Below, piece after piece: positions 50,521-64,000 of a stretch of DNA of 64,000 bases. Both the position numbers and the translations under genes were made by a program. The notes below the pieces were generated by a model that did no database searches, had not been told where the DNA came from, and worked only from the letters and a program-made list of their open reading frames with translations. Source of the stretch: Nemophila menziesii (taxonomy: Eukaryota > Streptophyta > Magnoliopsida > Boraginales > Hydrophyllaceae); contig JARWIR010000035.1 of NCBI GenBank assembly GCA_029959085.1, positions 6,492,501 through 6,556,500 on the forward strand, read 5' to 3'. Position 1 is the stretch's first letter, and the number at the start of each line of letters is the position of its first letter.

Positions 50521-53199
50521 CTTTTCTAAAAACCATTCCTTAAACGTTTGTCGATGCATCTTATATATAGCTTTAGCCGTGCCCGATAGCGTGGATTTCT
50601 GTTCAATACATTTTAAGAAAAGAAAAAAACACAATGTATAAATAAATTAATAAAAAAAATTAGTGTTACTTACGTCATATATGGTTCGATCTCGTCGCAA
50701 TTATGTAGAATATACCAGTTGATTTGCTCATTCTCTCTATATGGTATATGACCAAACTCTTTCTTACCAATTGGAGTACACTGACTCTTAAAAACGGATA
50801 ACTCTTTCGGTTTGGTTAGTGCCTCGTTGTATCTATCTAGATCACTGAACTTTATTTTTTCTTCTCGAAGATACCGTGATATTAATGTCAACGTCTCTTC
50901 CACCACATAACCCTTTTGTGATTGAAGCCTCTGGCCTAGCTGGGTTTCGAATATACTCTTTTAACTTTTTCAAATACCTTTTAAATGGATACATCCACTG
51001 TATTTGAACTGGGCCCCCCTAATAATGCTTCATCGTATAAGTGTATCACCAAGTGGATCATTATATAAAAAAAGCGGGAGGTAAATTTATTTCTAGTTTG
51101 CACATCACTTCAACCACTACCACCTTACCAATTTCCAACTCTTTCTTACTCCTATTCTTGTTACAAACGACTCTTAACACGTTAGCTAACGCGATAACTG
51201 CATTGCTAATAGATTTATCTTCAATAAGCCCGGGGATACTAGCCACAAAACGATATTGTATCCTCACGTGACAGTCATGTGATTTCATTCCAATAATATT
51301 TTTCGTATAACTTTGAACATTGTTCCTCAAACTAGAGGCAAAACCATTGGGAAACTTTTATGCCATCAACCAATCGATAAATACCTTCCGCTTATCTGTT
51401 GACAACGTAAACTTTCCTCGCTTGAGTATCGCTTTACCTCCTCTTGATGTCAACCACAATTCTTTCCTGATGCCCATATCTTGAAGATCCATTCTCACCT
51501 TCGCGTTACCTCTGTTTCTTTACCCATCAAGTCCTACATCTGTACCGAGCAAACTGTCACACACATCCTTCTCGCAATGCATAACCTCGATGTTATGTTT
51601 AACAAAGTTTTCGATCAATAAGGTAAGCGATAAAAAATACTCTTTTTCTTCCAATTGAACTCACGAGGACTTGATTTCTTCGTCGCCTTCCCCCCAAAGT
51701 CCTTGTGTTCACCGGGAAACACAATGGGCAAACCATCTAACTGTGTCTGAATAACGTCCAGACTATGTTTTCTAGAGAGGGACCTAAAATCGCTACTCGA
51801 GAACAAAACTTTTTCTTTTATATATCGATGTCTGTGAGGTAACCAACGTCTATGATCAAAATAAACCACCCCTTTCTTCACCTTCTTCGGAGGAGTAGAA
51901 TCCATGCATTCTGGGCAAGCTAAGTAACCTTGACCCTGCCACCCTGACGTGTATGACCGAGCGGGGTAATCATTGGTCGTGGAAAACAAACAAACCTTCA
52001 TCGTAAACTCTTGCTTCGTATGAGCATCATACATGAGGATCCCTGTTTCCCACAACATTTCCAACTCATCTATGACAAGGTGGAGATAGACATCCATGTC
52101 CCTACCGGGTGAACGAGGACCCAGAATCAACAAACAAAGCTGAAATATGGTTTTCTTCATGCATACCCACGGTGGAAAGTTCTAGACGATCAATATAACT
52201 GGCCACATACTGTATGAGTTTTTCTGCATAGAAATTGGACGAAAACCATCAATACCCAGACCCAGAAATACATTATGAGGTTCACTAACAAACTCAGGAT
52301 GTAACTTTATGAATCTTTTCCACCTATCACCATCAACAGGATGGCGTAACACATATGGATCGGTACTATTTTCGTTATGGTGCCTGATCATGTCTTCAGC
52401 GGTGTGCTTCGAAACGTATAGTCACTGCAACCTCGGGGCAATCGGAAAATAGCGAAGCTTTTTATGGGGTACTTTCTTACCCTTCTTCGTATCCCATCTA
52501 GACTCACTGGACACTTGTCGAGGAATTCATTCTCCTTGTAAAAAAGGGCACAATAATTCAAGCAAACATCAATAGTAGTGTAACCATACTCATACTTTTC
52601 AACTTCTTGTTGCATTTCTCGTAAGACTCGGGCAAATTGCGAGGTTTGGACAAAACACGACCAACCAATTCCAAGAGCTTGGTGAAAGATGTGTTAGTCC
52701 ACTTGTTCTTTACCTTTATATGCATAAGCTTGACAATGAAGTTCAAGGAATTCATCACTATAGATCCAGGATATGATTCGGTCTCCAATTCCTCGAACAA
52801 AGCTTTGAAACTACCACAGCTTGTTTGATGTGCGTCTCTCATCTCGGTATCACCCGAATGACCACGAACATCGCAATTGGGTCTCAAATATCATACACAT
52901 TAAAAATTTCATTTTTTAAATTTGGCACGGTTTCTTTGGGAATTACTAATTTCTCACCGTGTTTTGTCCAAATCTCATAAATGGACAAAATCCCGTGTTG
53001 TAGAAGGTGACCCCTAACCATTTGGGTTTGATATTGATGATTATTCGAACATTTAATACATGGAAAAACATCTGATCCAACCATTAAAACCATCTTGATT
53101 TTCAACGAAAGTGATAAAATCTGTTACACAAAAAATATATTCTTCCGTAAAAATATCAGTCGCTTTGATCCAACTCTTATCAAGATCACCCGAAGCCAT
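50521..53199 (-). pseudogene. CACTA I TNP2 transposase pseudogene, unit 3
   Basis: Same gene with an extra lesion: 7 bp (GCATACT in the others) are lost near 52508 between two ACT repeats. This removes part of the CPVCSESRW zinc-ligand-like stretch and shifts the frame. The start codon and the C-terminal splice donor are kept. Confidence 0.92.
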
Positions 53200-53914
53200 A
53201 TTTTAATAACAATTTGATATAACTAAGCAACTACATAAATATTAAAAAAATTATTACATCTCAATTAATAAATAAATAAAAATTACAACCCAAATGAATA
53301 AAAGAAATAAAACTATAAACCTCTGAATGAATAAAAATTACAAACAAATAAATAGATAAACAATTTTATATAACTAATTAAACAAATACAACTTTGTAAG
53401 AAAAAATATAAATAATGAACATATGCATGATTTACAACATAATTAATCAAAAATAAAATCATAGAATAAGTATTTATTAAACTAATCAAATCTTATAGAA
53501 TGTAATCACATATTTATTAGCAATTATAATCAAAAAATCAAATTTTAAAACTTTGTATTTTATTGAAAATACCTTGAATTGGATGAGAAGATTTAAAATT
53601 GACTGTGCCCCACCTTGAATATGGACCTGGTAATGGTGTAACAATTATTTATTAACCTAATCAATTATTAAATCATGTAATTCACCAATATATTCAACAA
53701 AATCAAAATTTAAAAAGTTTGAATTTATTGGAAAATGCATTGAATTGGTTGGAGAAAATGAAGTTTAACCTTGTCTGAGAGTAACAAATACTAAAAATTT
53801 AGGCAAATAAGAGTTAGGGTTTTGAGAGAAAGTGGGAGAAAAAAAATATTGGCGTGTTATTTTTTTCTGGTTTGAAAAACCTTCTATCTTTTTTATTTAC
53901 GTTTTTTATTAGAC

Positions 53915-54280
53915 AACAAATTTCGTCGCTAGTTACTTAAAAATCTGTCGTGAGAAACGGGTACTGTGACGACATCCATCGTCGCTAGAATCAAAGGAAT
54001 TTAGCGATGATTTATTTGAGAAAAAAAATCAAAAAGAAATGACGATATTACGACGCAATAAGTATTCTTTACTAACGAAATGATGTTGGCGCTAACAAGG
54101 AAGATTAACAGTGACAAAATTTTAATTGTTTTACAATGAAATCACAGCATCGCTAACAAGAAAGATTATTTCCGACGAATTTCTTCGCCGTTAACCATTT
54201 ATCGTAGCTAATAGTGTTATCTGGCGACGAAACGCGGGTTGCCGTTAAATTTGTCGTCCCTAAAGAGCATATCTGTAGTA
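53915..54280 (-). mobile_element. CACTA I 5' terminal region, unit 3
   Basis: Same array and same TACTACAG end. One motif is altered (GTGACAAAATT at ~54112, GTGACGAAATT in the others). Confidence 0.75.
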
Positions 54281-55872
54281 ATGTAACTTTATTGAATAAA
54301 AAACTTTATTCTAAATTTAAAAACTATTATCAATTCAAATGAACCATTTTTTTATTATATTCAAATTAAATGTGTGCATAATTTATGTTAATGAATCATA
54401 TGTCAAAATTTTATATTAATAAAATATTTAAATATATTTGGTAATATTTTCGGAACCTTTATTATCTGAGATGGATATTTTTCATTATTTTACTAAAATT
54501 AAAGAGGTGAACTAATGAGTTATATAATTAATCAAAAAACTAAAGCTATAAAATATTAAATGTTTTTTCACAAAAAAGAAACTCGAAATTATGGATAGAA
54601 ATTAATCAACTTAAAAGGTCAAATATTAAATGTTTTTTCAAACTCGAAATCATAGAAAGAAATTAATCAACTTAAAAGGTCAATATATTAGTGCTCGTGT
54701 GTGTGTTTAGATTTAAAGATTAAATGAGACATGATGGGAATTATAAAAATATTTGTTGTATGAAATTTTTTGATTTTATTCAATTCGAATTAAAGTAGAA
54801 GACATAAGATTTGGTATTTTTCGCGGTCTTAAGTAGAGTTCTTCAAAACTCTTTGAATTCAATTCTTTTTTTATTTTTCGACAAGAATGTTTTTTTTTCT
54901 AAATAAAAAATTAATAATAATTCATTTTTTTATAAAATAATGTAAATATGTCTAAGAAAATCTATTGACTATCGTCTAAATTCAAGATTTCCTGAAACAA
55001 TTACCCATATAACGATCTCGTGTTAACAATCTCGACAGACCATTCGGTGGTCTCTATAAGGAATTGGACCCTCGACTTTTTCCACATTATTTGCACCAAA
55101 TTTAGTTATCTAAGCCTTTTTAGAACATTGATGAAATACATATATTTTGACAATAGTCAAACTCTCAAAGTCTTTACCGACTAACTTTATTAATTTTTTA
55201 TTTATTTTAAATTTAAAAACTATTAACATTTCAAATGAATCTTTTCCATTATTATATGCAAATGAAATGTATACATAATTTATGTCAATGAAAGTAAGTC
55301 TAAATTTTATATTAATAAAATATATAAATACGTTTGGTAATATTAAATTTGGAAACCTTTATTATTTGAGATGAATATTTTTCATTATTTTACTAAAATT
55401 AAAGAGGTGAGCTAATAAGTTATATAATAAATCAAAAAATTAAAGCTATAAATATCAAATGTTTTTCCACAAAAAAGAAACACCAACTTATCAATAGAAA
55501 TTAATCAACTTAAATCAAAATTGAATAGATTGTTTTTTTATGTGATGGTGTGTCACCTTTCTCATTTAATTTCTTATTATTACGATAGAACTCTAGGTGA
55601 GAAGAGCTTACTTTTTTATCCTATGACCTATTAGGGTTATCTAATTTTACTCTCATTGTCATTCGATATATTTATTTCTTTCTTTCTCGAGAAATAATAT
55701 TTATGGCATTTGACTTTTCCTTAATTATGCTAACTTTGCAATAAAGGAAAATATCTTTTTCCAAAGTGTCGGTAAGAACCACAACCTCTCCATCATATTG
55801 AAGCTCAATCTTATAAGTCTCAAGAAATCAATTTCAAAAAAAAAAAACCACACACACTAACATACATTGAAC

Positions 55873-56782
55873 TAGGGCTGCATAAACAAAACCCAAAACC
55901 CGCAAACCCACCAACCCGACCCTAAATAACCCGAAACCTACCACCCGCCCACCCATTAGATTTGACTTTTTTTTGGGTTTTGGTCGGTTGGCAGATTGGG
56001 GTCAGCCCATACCGCGGGTATAACACCCTATCCGAAAAAAGGCCATTCTCTTATTTTTATGTTCAGTCCATCACTTATGTTCACTTATGTTCAGCCCATC
56101 CCTTATGTTTAGACCATTTTTTGTCTTGGCCCATTACATGAAATACTATATAAAACATATTTTCTCACAAATAGTCCATTCATTCTTCAAGTCTAACGAT
56201 TCATTTCACTCTCTCAACTCTCAACCCTCCTCTCTCTTGATTTTTTCTTACTTTCACTGTTATATCATTTCTCTCATGACCCAATATTTATATAATTCTT
56301 ATTTTATGGATATGAATCAATATATTAATTTGTACCCATATCGTATTTATAGTTTCTTACCTATGAATCTATAACAAACTTATATTATAAAGCTATATTA
56401 CAAATTTGTATTATAATCTATATCATCTTATTGATTAGATCTATATTTTATATCTAATTCTTTTTATATCTTAGATCTAAAATATATATCGGTATATATA
56501 TTTAAAAAAAATGATTATTTTGAAATATTTAGATCTAGTTTTATAGATTTTATTTATACAGATTTTATTTGTACAGATTTTTTTAAGATCTTCGATTTAT
56601 ATATATAAATTTATTGTATTGTGAAATATAATATAGATTCGGAATATTATGCTAGTTAGTTTTTTAGATTCGATTATTTGTTTAAATATGTCAGATTTTC
56701 GATATATTATATAGATTTGATTTGATTTTGTAATATTCATTCTTATTGTGTATCACTAATATGTTTGTAAATATTTTTGCAG
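55873..56782 (+). mobile_element. Candidate hAT 5' end, unit 3
   Basis: Same structure as unit 1, starting TAGGGCTGCATAAAC. Confidence 0.35.
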
Positions 56783-57119
56783 GTAATATTTACCCTATCG
56801 AAGGTGGCTCTTTATACTGTTTGAATTGAAGAGTAGACATTCAATGATTGATGGAGTAATTTCATTTGATTTTATGTAGCAGGTGTTGGATTGAGCTAAG
56901 AAAGCTTAGGTTTGAATTTGTAGTCTCGGATTTCGACCAAGGAGACGTGTCTTTTCCGACGATTTCTATTTTGTTTTTCTTCACTTTTCGCTATTTTGAA
57001 AATGTTGAATGCTCAGCTAAGAATGTCGAGTGTTCAGCTAAGAATCTCCAGGAGTGGTAAAGAAGGTAAATTCGTTTTTTATCACACACAATTATATATG
57101 TAATTTTTTTCCGCTCAGC

Positions 57120-57122
<3 letters not shown>

Positions 57123-57210
<88 letters not shown>
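57123..57210. repeat. (TA)44 microsatellite, unit 3
   Basis: A perfect TA run of 88 bp at the same position. The Tyr-Ile repeat frame on the minus strand here is an artefact of the run. Confidence 0.95.
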
Positions 57211-57213
<3 letters not shown>

Positions 57214-57240
57214 GTGTCTGTATGTGAGTGTATTGATGCT

Positions 57241-57802
57241 CAATGGCGAATCCATGAATAAAAATGAGAATAGGCTTAAAATAGAAAAGAAATTTAAAAA
57301 CTATAATTTCAATTCGTATCATATAAAAAATAACATTTAACGAAAATATCGTGAATTATAATTAAATAAAAAAAATATTTAATCTAATATAGCTTTCGTA
57401 ATCCATTTTTTATTTTGATATAATTATTTTTCAAGAACAATCAAGTAAGAATAAAAAATGTAAAAGTTTTTATCCGTGTATTTCTATTTTATATGTAAAA
57501 GAAATAAATCTATATATGCACATCAATTATTAAATAGTAAAAAATTAAATAAAATAAATAAAAAGTATAATTACTATTAAATAAAATGATAGATGATAAA
57601 AAAAATTATCAAATTATCCTTAGTTTAATTTTTTTTACTATAAATAATTAAAATATATTAAGAATTGAAATAAAAACAAAATTAAGAATTGAAAATAACT
57701 ATTTTTGTATTGATTGTTAAGTTTTTCATAACAAGTTTTGATTAATAATTTTTTTTTTCAAATTTGAGGAGCCCAATATTTGCTATTGTGGCTCTGCCAC
57801 TG
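57241..57802. mobile_element. Non-autonomous hAT element (562 bp), unit 3
   Basis: Same element. The left duplication is TTGATGCT (57233-57240); the right one has one change (CTGATGCT, 57803-57810). Confidence 0.75.
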
Positions 57803-58113
57803 CTGATGCTTATGCATGTAATTAGTTTAAAATTTGCATTTGAAAGTAGCAACAAAATGTATAAGTCTATAATTCTTTTTAATGGATTTGTTTAGATTGT
57901 AGTATTATTTTTATTAACTTCAGAAAAGAAAAAAGGAATATAAAAAGACCGGGCTTCTTGTATTGTGTTGATTTTCCATGTTTTTATCTTTTTTTACAAC
58001 TTTTTCCGGGAGTAGCGGAGGCAAGAATGTTTATTACCCCAATTTTTTTAAAGTTAATTGCAAAATAGGTTTCCATATTATGCAAAAATTACACTATATC
58101 TTTATATATTTTT

Positions 58114-60646
58114 GGGCAAAGATTACGGGTGCTCCTTGATCTTTACCCAAATTTCAAAAAAAAAACCCTTATCTTTAAAATTCTTCCGGATGGTCCTGCA
58201 TGATCCATCCGTGACCTTTTTTTAACATTTCTGTCAGTTGACAGTTAGTCAACACTAACTGGCGCTACGTCAGTGCCACCTCAGCGTCACGTTTGCTCCA
58301 CCTAAGCATGATGAACAGCATTTACACGTCATTTTCTTAAATCATTTTTTTAATCATCAATCGAAACCAAATTAAGGTTCAAAATAGCTCACTCCAACCA
58401 GCATTCCCATCCACCAGCCCTTAAACCAAGCCGATCTCTTCACAAGGAAACCGCCGCCACTCATTTTCCCTTCTCAACCACAATAAACCAGCTTGGATAC
58501 GCCATTAACAATTAGATTTGCGATTTTTTGGACAAGAGGGCCTTTCCTTAAAGAAATACAATCAATAGACGGACAAACCACTTGTTCCTCAAGCTCACAC
58601 AACTTTAAACCAGTCATACGATTCACTAAAACAACCTCATTATCAACATTATTTGATACAAAAATAGATGCAAGATCTTGAAACAATGTCTTGCTTGCAT
58701 AGATTTATATTGATTTCACAAATATCGTAGAATCTGTCTACTATCTTCACATAGTCTTGTACAACATTTCTAGTCTGCAATAAGAAAAACACTATCCCTC
58801 ATCAAATAAATATGTTGATACCATTAGTACGAAATAAATCGGGGATTGATACTTATGTAATGCGAAACAGACAAATACACCCATATTTTAATAAAAAGCA
58901 ACTGTGCCCATGTATTGGACAATAGTATTGCAATTTTACATAGATTGAGATATATTTACTACACTAACGTATATCATAGAGGTAATATCTGGTTATTTCG
59001 TATAATACATGACCAATAGTGACAAAATATATATACGACAAGCTATATTAATTTGGTGATAAGGAAAGGAAATGCACCTCTCAACTCTAATGAATCTGGT
59101 GAAAAAACAAACATAATCGTTATATCTAGTATACGATAAGAAGAAGTATATGAAAACTTCAATTCTAGTTCAATCGGTGGAAAGGACATGAATTTGCAGA
59201 CGCACACTCGATTTGACTTAGCAAAAAGAACACGCAGCCGCATAGACCACTATAAAAACTACGGTAAAGAACAAGAAACCCGATTGCTAGATTGAACCAG
59301 AACACTAGAAATTAAGAGACCGGATTTATGACGCAACTCCATAAGAGATTTCTTTTTTGCGTCATAAAACCGGTCTCTTAATTTTTCTAGTGTTATAGTT
59401 CAATTTAGCCATCGGTTTTTGTTATTCTTTACCATAGTTTATTTAGTGTTGATGTATCTGGTCTATGCGGTTGCGTGTTCTTTTCGCTAAGTTAAATCGA
59501 GTGTACGTCTGCAAATTCATGTCCTTTCCGCCGATTGAACTAGAATTAAATGTTTCATTTACTTCTTCTTATCGTACGGTAGATATGAGGTTTATATTTC
59601 TGTTTTTTTGCTAGATTCATTCGAGTTGAGAGATGCATTTTGTTTTCTTATCACCAAATTAATATAGTTTATCGTATATATTATGTCACCGTTGGTCTTG
59701 TATTATACAAAATAACTAGATATTACCTCTATGATATACGTTAGCATAGTAAATATATCAATATCTATATAAAATTGCAATGCTAATGTCCAATACATGG
59801 GAACAATTGTTATCTTTTGAAACATGGGTGTATTTGGCTGTTTCGCATTACATAAGAATCAATCCCCAATTTATTTCTCACTAGTGGTATCAACATATTA
59901 ATTTGATGAGGGATTGTGTTTTTCTTATTGCAGACTATAAATTTTGTACAATATTATGTGAAGATAGTAGACAAATTCTACGTTATTTGTGGAATCAATA
60001 TAAATCTATGCAAGCAAGGAAAAATGCCATTATTGCAAGATCTTGCATCTCTTTCTATATCAAATAATGTTGATAATGAGGTTGTTTTAGGGAATCGTAT
60101 GACTGTTTTAAAGCTGTGTGAGATTGAGCAACAAGTGTTTTGTCTGTCTATGGAGTGTCTTTCTTTAAGGAAGGGCCTTCTTGTCCAAAAAATCGCTAGA
60201 TCGAGTTCTTGATGGCGTATCCAAGCTGGTTGATGATGGTGGAAAAGGGACCATCAATGGCGGCGGTTTCCTTGTGCAGAGAGAGGCTTGGTGTAAGGGC
60301 CGGTAGATGGGAGGGCTACTTGGAGTGAGCTATTTTGAACCTTAATTTGGGTTCGATTGATGATGGTGGAGTGCGGCGAAGAAGAGGAAGAGTGGGGATT
60401 TAAATGATTTTAAAAAAGTGACGTGTAAATGCTTTTGATATCATGCTTAGGTTGAGCAGACGTGGCGCTGAGGTGACACTAACGTGGCGCCAAATGGCTT
60501 TAACTAACGGTCAACTGACAAAAATGTTAAAAAAGGGCAACATTTATCATAAATGGATCGTGTAGGGCCATTCAGGAGAATTTTAAAGATAAAAGGATTC
60601 TACTACACTTTGGGTAAAAATCAAGGGCCACCCTTAGTCGTTATCC
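58114..60646. mobile_element. Foldback element, unit 3
   Basis: Same foldback. The left arm has lost about 35 bp near 58355 (the CTCATACTTC...CCACCAT stretch of the others) and about 16 bp near 59250. Confidence 0.8.
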
Positions 60647-61825
60647 TTTTTTAGGGGTCATAACTCATAAGGTATTTTCAATTTTGTAAAGGAATAAAAA
60701 CACTATATTCTAAACCTTGGGGAGGGTGGGAGTGGGAATGGCCCGGTAGACACTTTCTGATTTTTAAACCATAATTAATTTTAGAGCAAAGTCGAATTTC
60801 ACACAAACACAATTTAACTAGTCTTTTTAGCTTACATATTTGAGGCCTAGGGCCCAAAATAATAATAAGATAATTAAAAAGAAAGAGAAATATAAGTGAA
60901 GACCAAAAACAAGGAATTTAGCATTAAAAATTTAGATATTTGCTTACAATTTGTATTACATTAATAATTCTGAATCTAATCTGGATATTTGATTGGGAAT
61001 TGATCTTCTCTAATTTTCCAAGGTATTAAAAATTAGTATTTTTGGATTTTTTATTCAATTTTTGTAAAATTTGATCTTTTTGTGTGGTTTTATGTTTATT
61101 ATATGGTATTGTATATATTGGTTAGTTAAGTCCAAATGTGGCATTACATTATAAGTTATAGAGTTGTAGAAAAAATTTCAGAGAGCCACTTCTATACATA
61201 GTTCATATATTTTAATTTTTCTTATGGTTATAATAAAGTATACATTTTTACATATTTATATATTTCTTTTCCTAGCCAATAAAAGGAAAAGTTTACTTTA
61301 AATTTTTGCATCAAGTTCTTTGAAATAAATTAATGGTAAACAAATTATGATGGATATATTATATGTTTTAAATTATATTTATGAGAAAGTTATACCTATT
61401 GTGATTTTTTTATTATTATTTAGCTTCTTAAATTAGTTGTTTTGTAATGCGCAATAATTAATTACATTATATGTATCCCACTTGTATTTCATAAAATAAA
61501 TGATACACCAGAAAAATAAAAAATCTCATATATATGAAATATCCGATAAATTTAATGTGGTCTAACTCATATGAGGTTGAGTATAATTCTCCTAGTAAAC
61601 TAGAAATATAAAGTCTAAACTGAATAATCTATATAATGGGTCTACATTTTAGTTTCGCCTAAGACAGCCATGCCCCCAATATATTTGGACGAATATTCAA
61701 TGAAGTAATTTTGATTTCTTAAGTTTATATCTCTTTTCTCTTGGACAAATATCTAAATATATTTATGTGACGATTAAACGAGATCAAGGGGTGTATACTG
61801 TGTCGTGTTTACAATTAATATTATT

Positions 61826-62434
61826 TAGGGGAAAGCATGTGTCGGTTTTATTCGATTTTAAGATTAGAGTGAATCAAAAATAATATAATTTGGTTTAATA
61901 AACTGCTTGGGTAACCCAAAGGTAGGGTAAAAAAATTATCCTCGGGTAGATTCTGGTTACTTTTCGGTTACCTTCGGTTTACCACCATTAGTCAACATTA
62001 GCCAACCTTTTTTTAACGCATGAAAAAGTTAAAAAATGACCAATTCTGAAAAGAACTGATATCATTATATTTTAAAAGATTAAAATTACAATTTTGACAT
62101 TACAAACCAAGAAGTCGTAAAAATGATATTTTGTTTGAATATAAAAAGCCTAGGTTGATTGGGGATTTGGTAGTGACCTTTGGAATATCCGAAAAGGCGA
62201 ATGAAAAGACTTCTCTAATATGCATATTTTGTATTTTTTTATTATAAGGTTTTTTGGTTTGCGTAAGTCTAACCCAATAGATTGGGTAATATATAGGTAA
62301 TATATATAGACCCGAAAAATCATAAAGTAGCCAATAGGTAAGGTTGACCCCGGTAAAATTAATGTATCTTTTAAGTCGGTTTTGTTAAAATTAACTCGAA
62401 TTTCCGTTTTAGTATAAAATATTGCTCTGCACTA
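61826..62434. mobile_element. Ac-type hAT MITE (609 bp), unit 3
   Basis: Same element in its longer form, with flanking ATATTATT and ATGTTATC. Confidence 0.85.
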
Positions 62435-63231
62435 ATGTTATCTATTTTAAAAATCCCTTTAGCATGTCAATGCTTATAATGGTACTTCTATTCATATCCA
62501 TGAAATAAAAATAGGAAACGGCAAAGATTTATCAAAAAAATTCTTTCTAAAGCCTGTCGTTATAAAGGTGGAAGAAGTGTTAAAGGAAGATACGGTGCAT
62601 TATTCTTCAGTTTTTACATTCACATGCCATGTTTAAGCTTAAGCTATTAGATAGAGACTTAAATAAGTATTTATGCTTGCAACATTTCATTTACAGGATA
62701 CATTTGAGGAAATTGATCTTGAAGGCAATCTTTCATAACAGATTGTAGTTTTAACTTCAGGGACAAATAGCTACCTCGAGTTCATCTGTTAGCTCACTAG
62801 ATTCGAACTCCATTGCAGCTGAATTGATGGAGAAAGTAAATCCATCAAGCTTTGTAGCGAGATAAAGGCCTATAGATATAGAAGCTAAAGAAAATCGGCA
62901 AGGAAATGAGATTTTTCATCACTGAGGGTTTTGATAATGGTCGTGATTTTGTTACTTGTGACCAAGAGCTTATAGAATTACAGGTTTGAAATGTCCAAGT
63001 TTCCTGAAGTTAAATTCTAAAGCATTTTATTTTACATGTTTTCGAGCATTCCTTTTATAAATGTGGATTTTAATAGTCTTTCTTTGTATTAACAAGCTTC
63101 ATCTGATTGGTTTCACTTTAAATGCATAATTGCATTTAACAAAAATGTAGTTACACATTTTTTTCTCCTTATTTCCGTACCTATAGACTTCACACAATCA
63201 ATGTATGCTTTATGATAACATATCTATACAC

Positions 63232-64000
63232 TAATACAGTTTGGGTTTCTAGGTATGACAAAATTAGAGACGACCCGCGTTCGTCGCTAGTTTTTCATTG
63301 TTAGCGACGACCGCACGATTTCGTCGCTAACCAATTAAAATTTTGTCGCTAATTTTGATCATTGTTAGCGACGACCATCATTCGTTGCTGGATAATAAGA
63401 AAGTCGTCGCTATATTGTAAATTTTTTTTGATTAATTTTTTAATAAAAAAGTCGTCGTTAATTGTCTTTGGTTATTAGCGACAAAGAAAGTCGTCGCTAG
63501 GTTTCATTAGTAGCGACGAAAATTTGAAATATTAGCGACGAAAATGCGAGTCGTAGCAAAAAAAACGTAAAATAAAACGCAAGCAGTTTTTTCAACACAG
63601 AAAATACCCTAATATTAATATTTTCCCCCACTTTCTCTCAAAACCCTAACTCCTATTTTCCTAAAACTTTACCACTTAATTCTCTAAATCATCTAACGCC
63701 ATTCTTAGGTCCGTATTCGAGTTTGGACAAGGTCAATCTACAAATTCTTCATTCAATTCATGGTATTTTTCCAAAAATATAATCTTTTTTGTTTTGTTTA
63801 ATGTAATGGTGAATTGCATGATTTAATGTTTGATTAGTCTAATAAGTAACTGGCACACCATTTATGGGTCCACATTCAAGGTGGGGTATGGTCAATTTTC
63901 AATCTTCCCATCAAATTAAAGGTATTTTCAATAAAATTCATACCTTTTATAATTTGATTTTTTTATTAGAATTTTTAATAAATATGTGATCACCTTGTAT
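63232..64000 (+). mobile_element. CACTA II start, unit 3 (runs off window)
   Basis: Same TAATACAG start, GCGACGA array (~63260-63560) and leader. The transposase start would lie just beyond 64000. Confidence 0.8.

Noticed and set aside
57122..57322. Tyr-Ile repeat protein on the minus strand
   Set aside because: It is generated entirely by the TA microsatellite.

Overview
The window looks like intergenic heterochromatin from a plant, most likely a eudicot. It is very A+T-rich by eye, has no intact long gene, and is packed with decayed plant transposons: Ty1/copia, LINE, CACTA (En/Spm), hAT and a long foldback element. I found no bacterial operons, rRNA, tRNA or CRISPR. The species cannot be named from this sequence.

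The dominant structure is a tandem array of a ~21.2 kb unit. Unit 1 is 1159-22294 (21,136 bp), unit 2 is 22295-43503 (21,209 bp), and unit 3 starts at 43504 and runs off the end at 64000. The copies look about 98-99% identical by eye and differ by substitutions, small indels and one AT microsatellite. Both junctions are the same: a CACTA transposase reading frame is cut and joined through the 8-base microhomology TCGCCAAA to the start of the next unit. Bases 1-1158 are not the end of another unit, so the left edge of the array appears to lie in this window.

Order within each unit (unit 1 coordinates): S' segment (to ~1740); degenerate copia pol (1741-3345, +); CDC48/p97 AAA-ATPase pseudogene (3441-4280, -); kelch-like fragment (4986-5267, +) overlapping a LINE zf-RVT tail (5263-5589, +); CAC-rich unknown region (6038-6681); LTR-like repeat X (6781-7730); GAAAGTTTCC-rich cluster (7886-8106); CACTA I TNP2 transposase pseudogene (8132-10819, -) with its leader and GCGACGA-rich end to 11897; AT-rich repeats including X' (11898-13489); candidate hAT 5' end (13490-14400); AT microsatellite; a 561-bp hAT MITE (14779-15339); a 2.56-kb foldback element (15651-18212); the S segment (18213-20775), which is an older paralogue of bases 1-1740 and carries another hAT MITE (19391-19978) and an exon-like fragment (20241-20527); and the 5' part of CACTA II (20776-22294, +), which ends at the junction.

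Nothing here seems able to encode a full working protein. The main interest is how the array formed: an old S/S' duplication, several transposon insertions datable by empty sites, gene-fragment capture, then amplification of the whole composite block as a macrosatellite.
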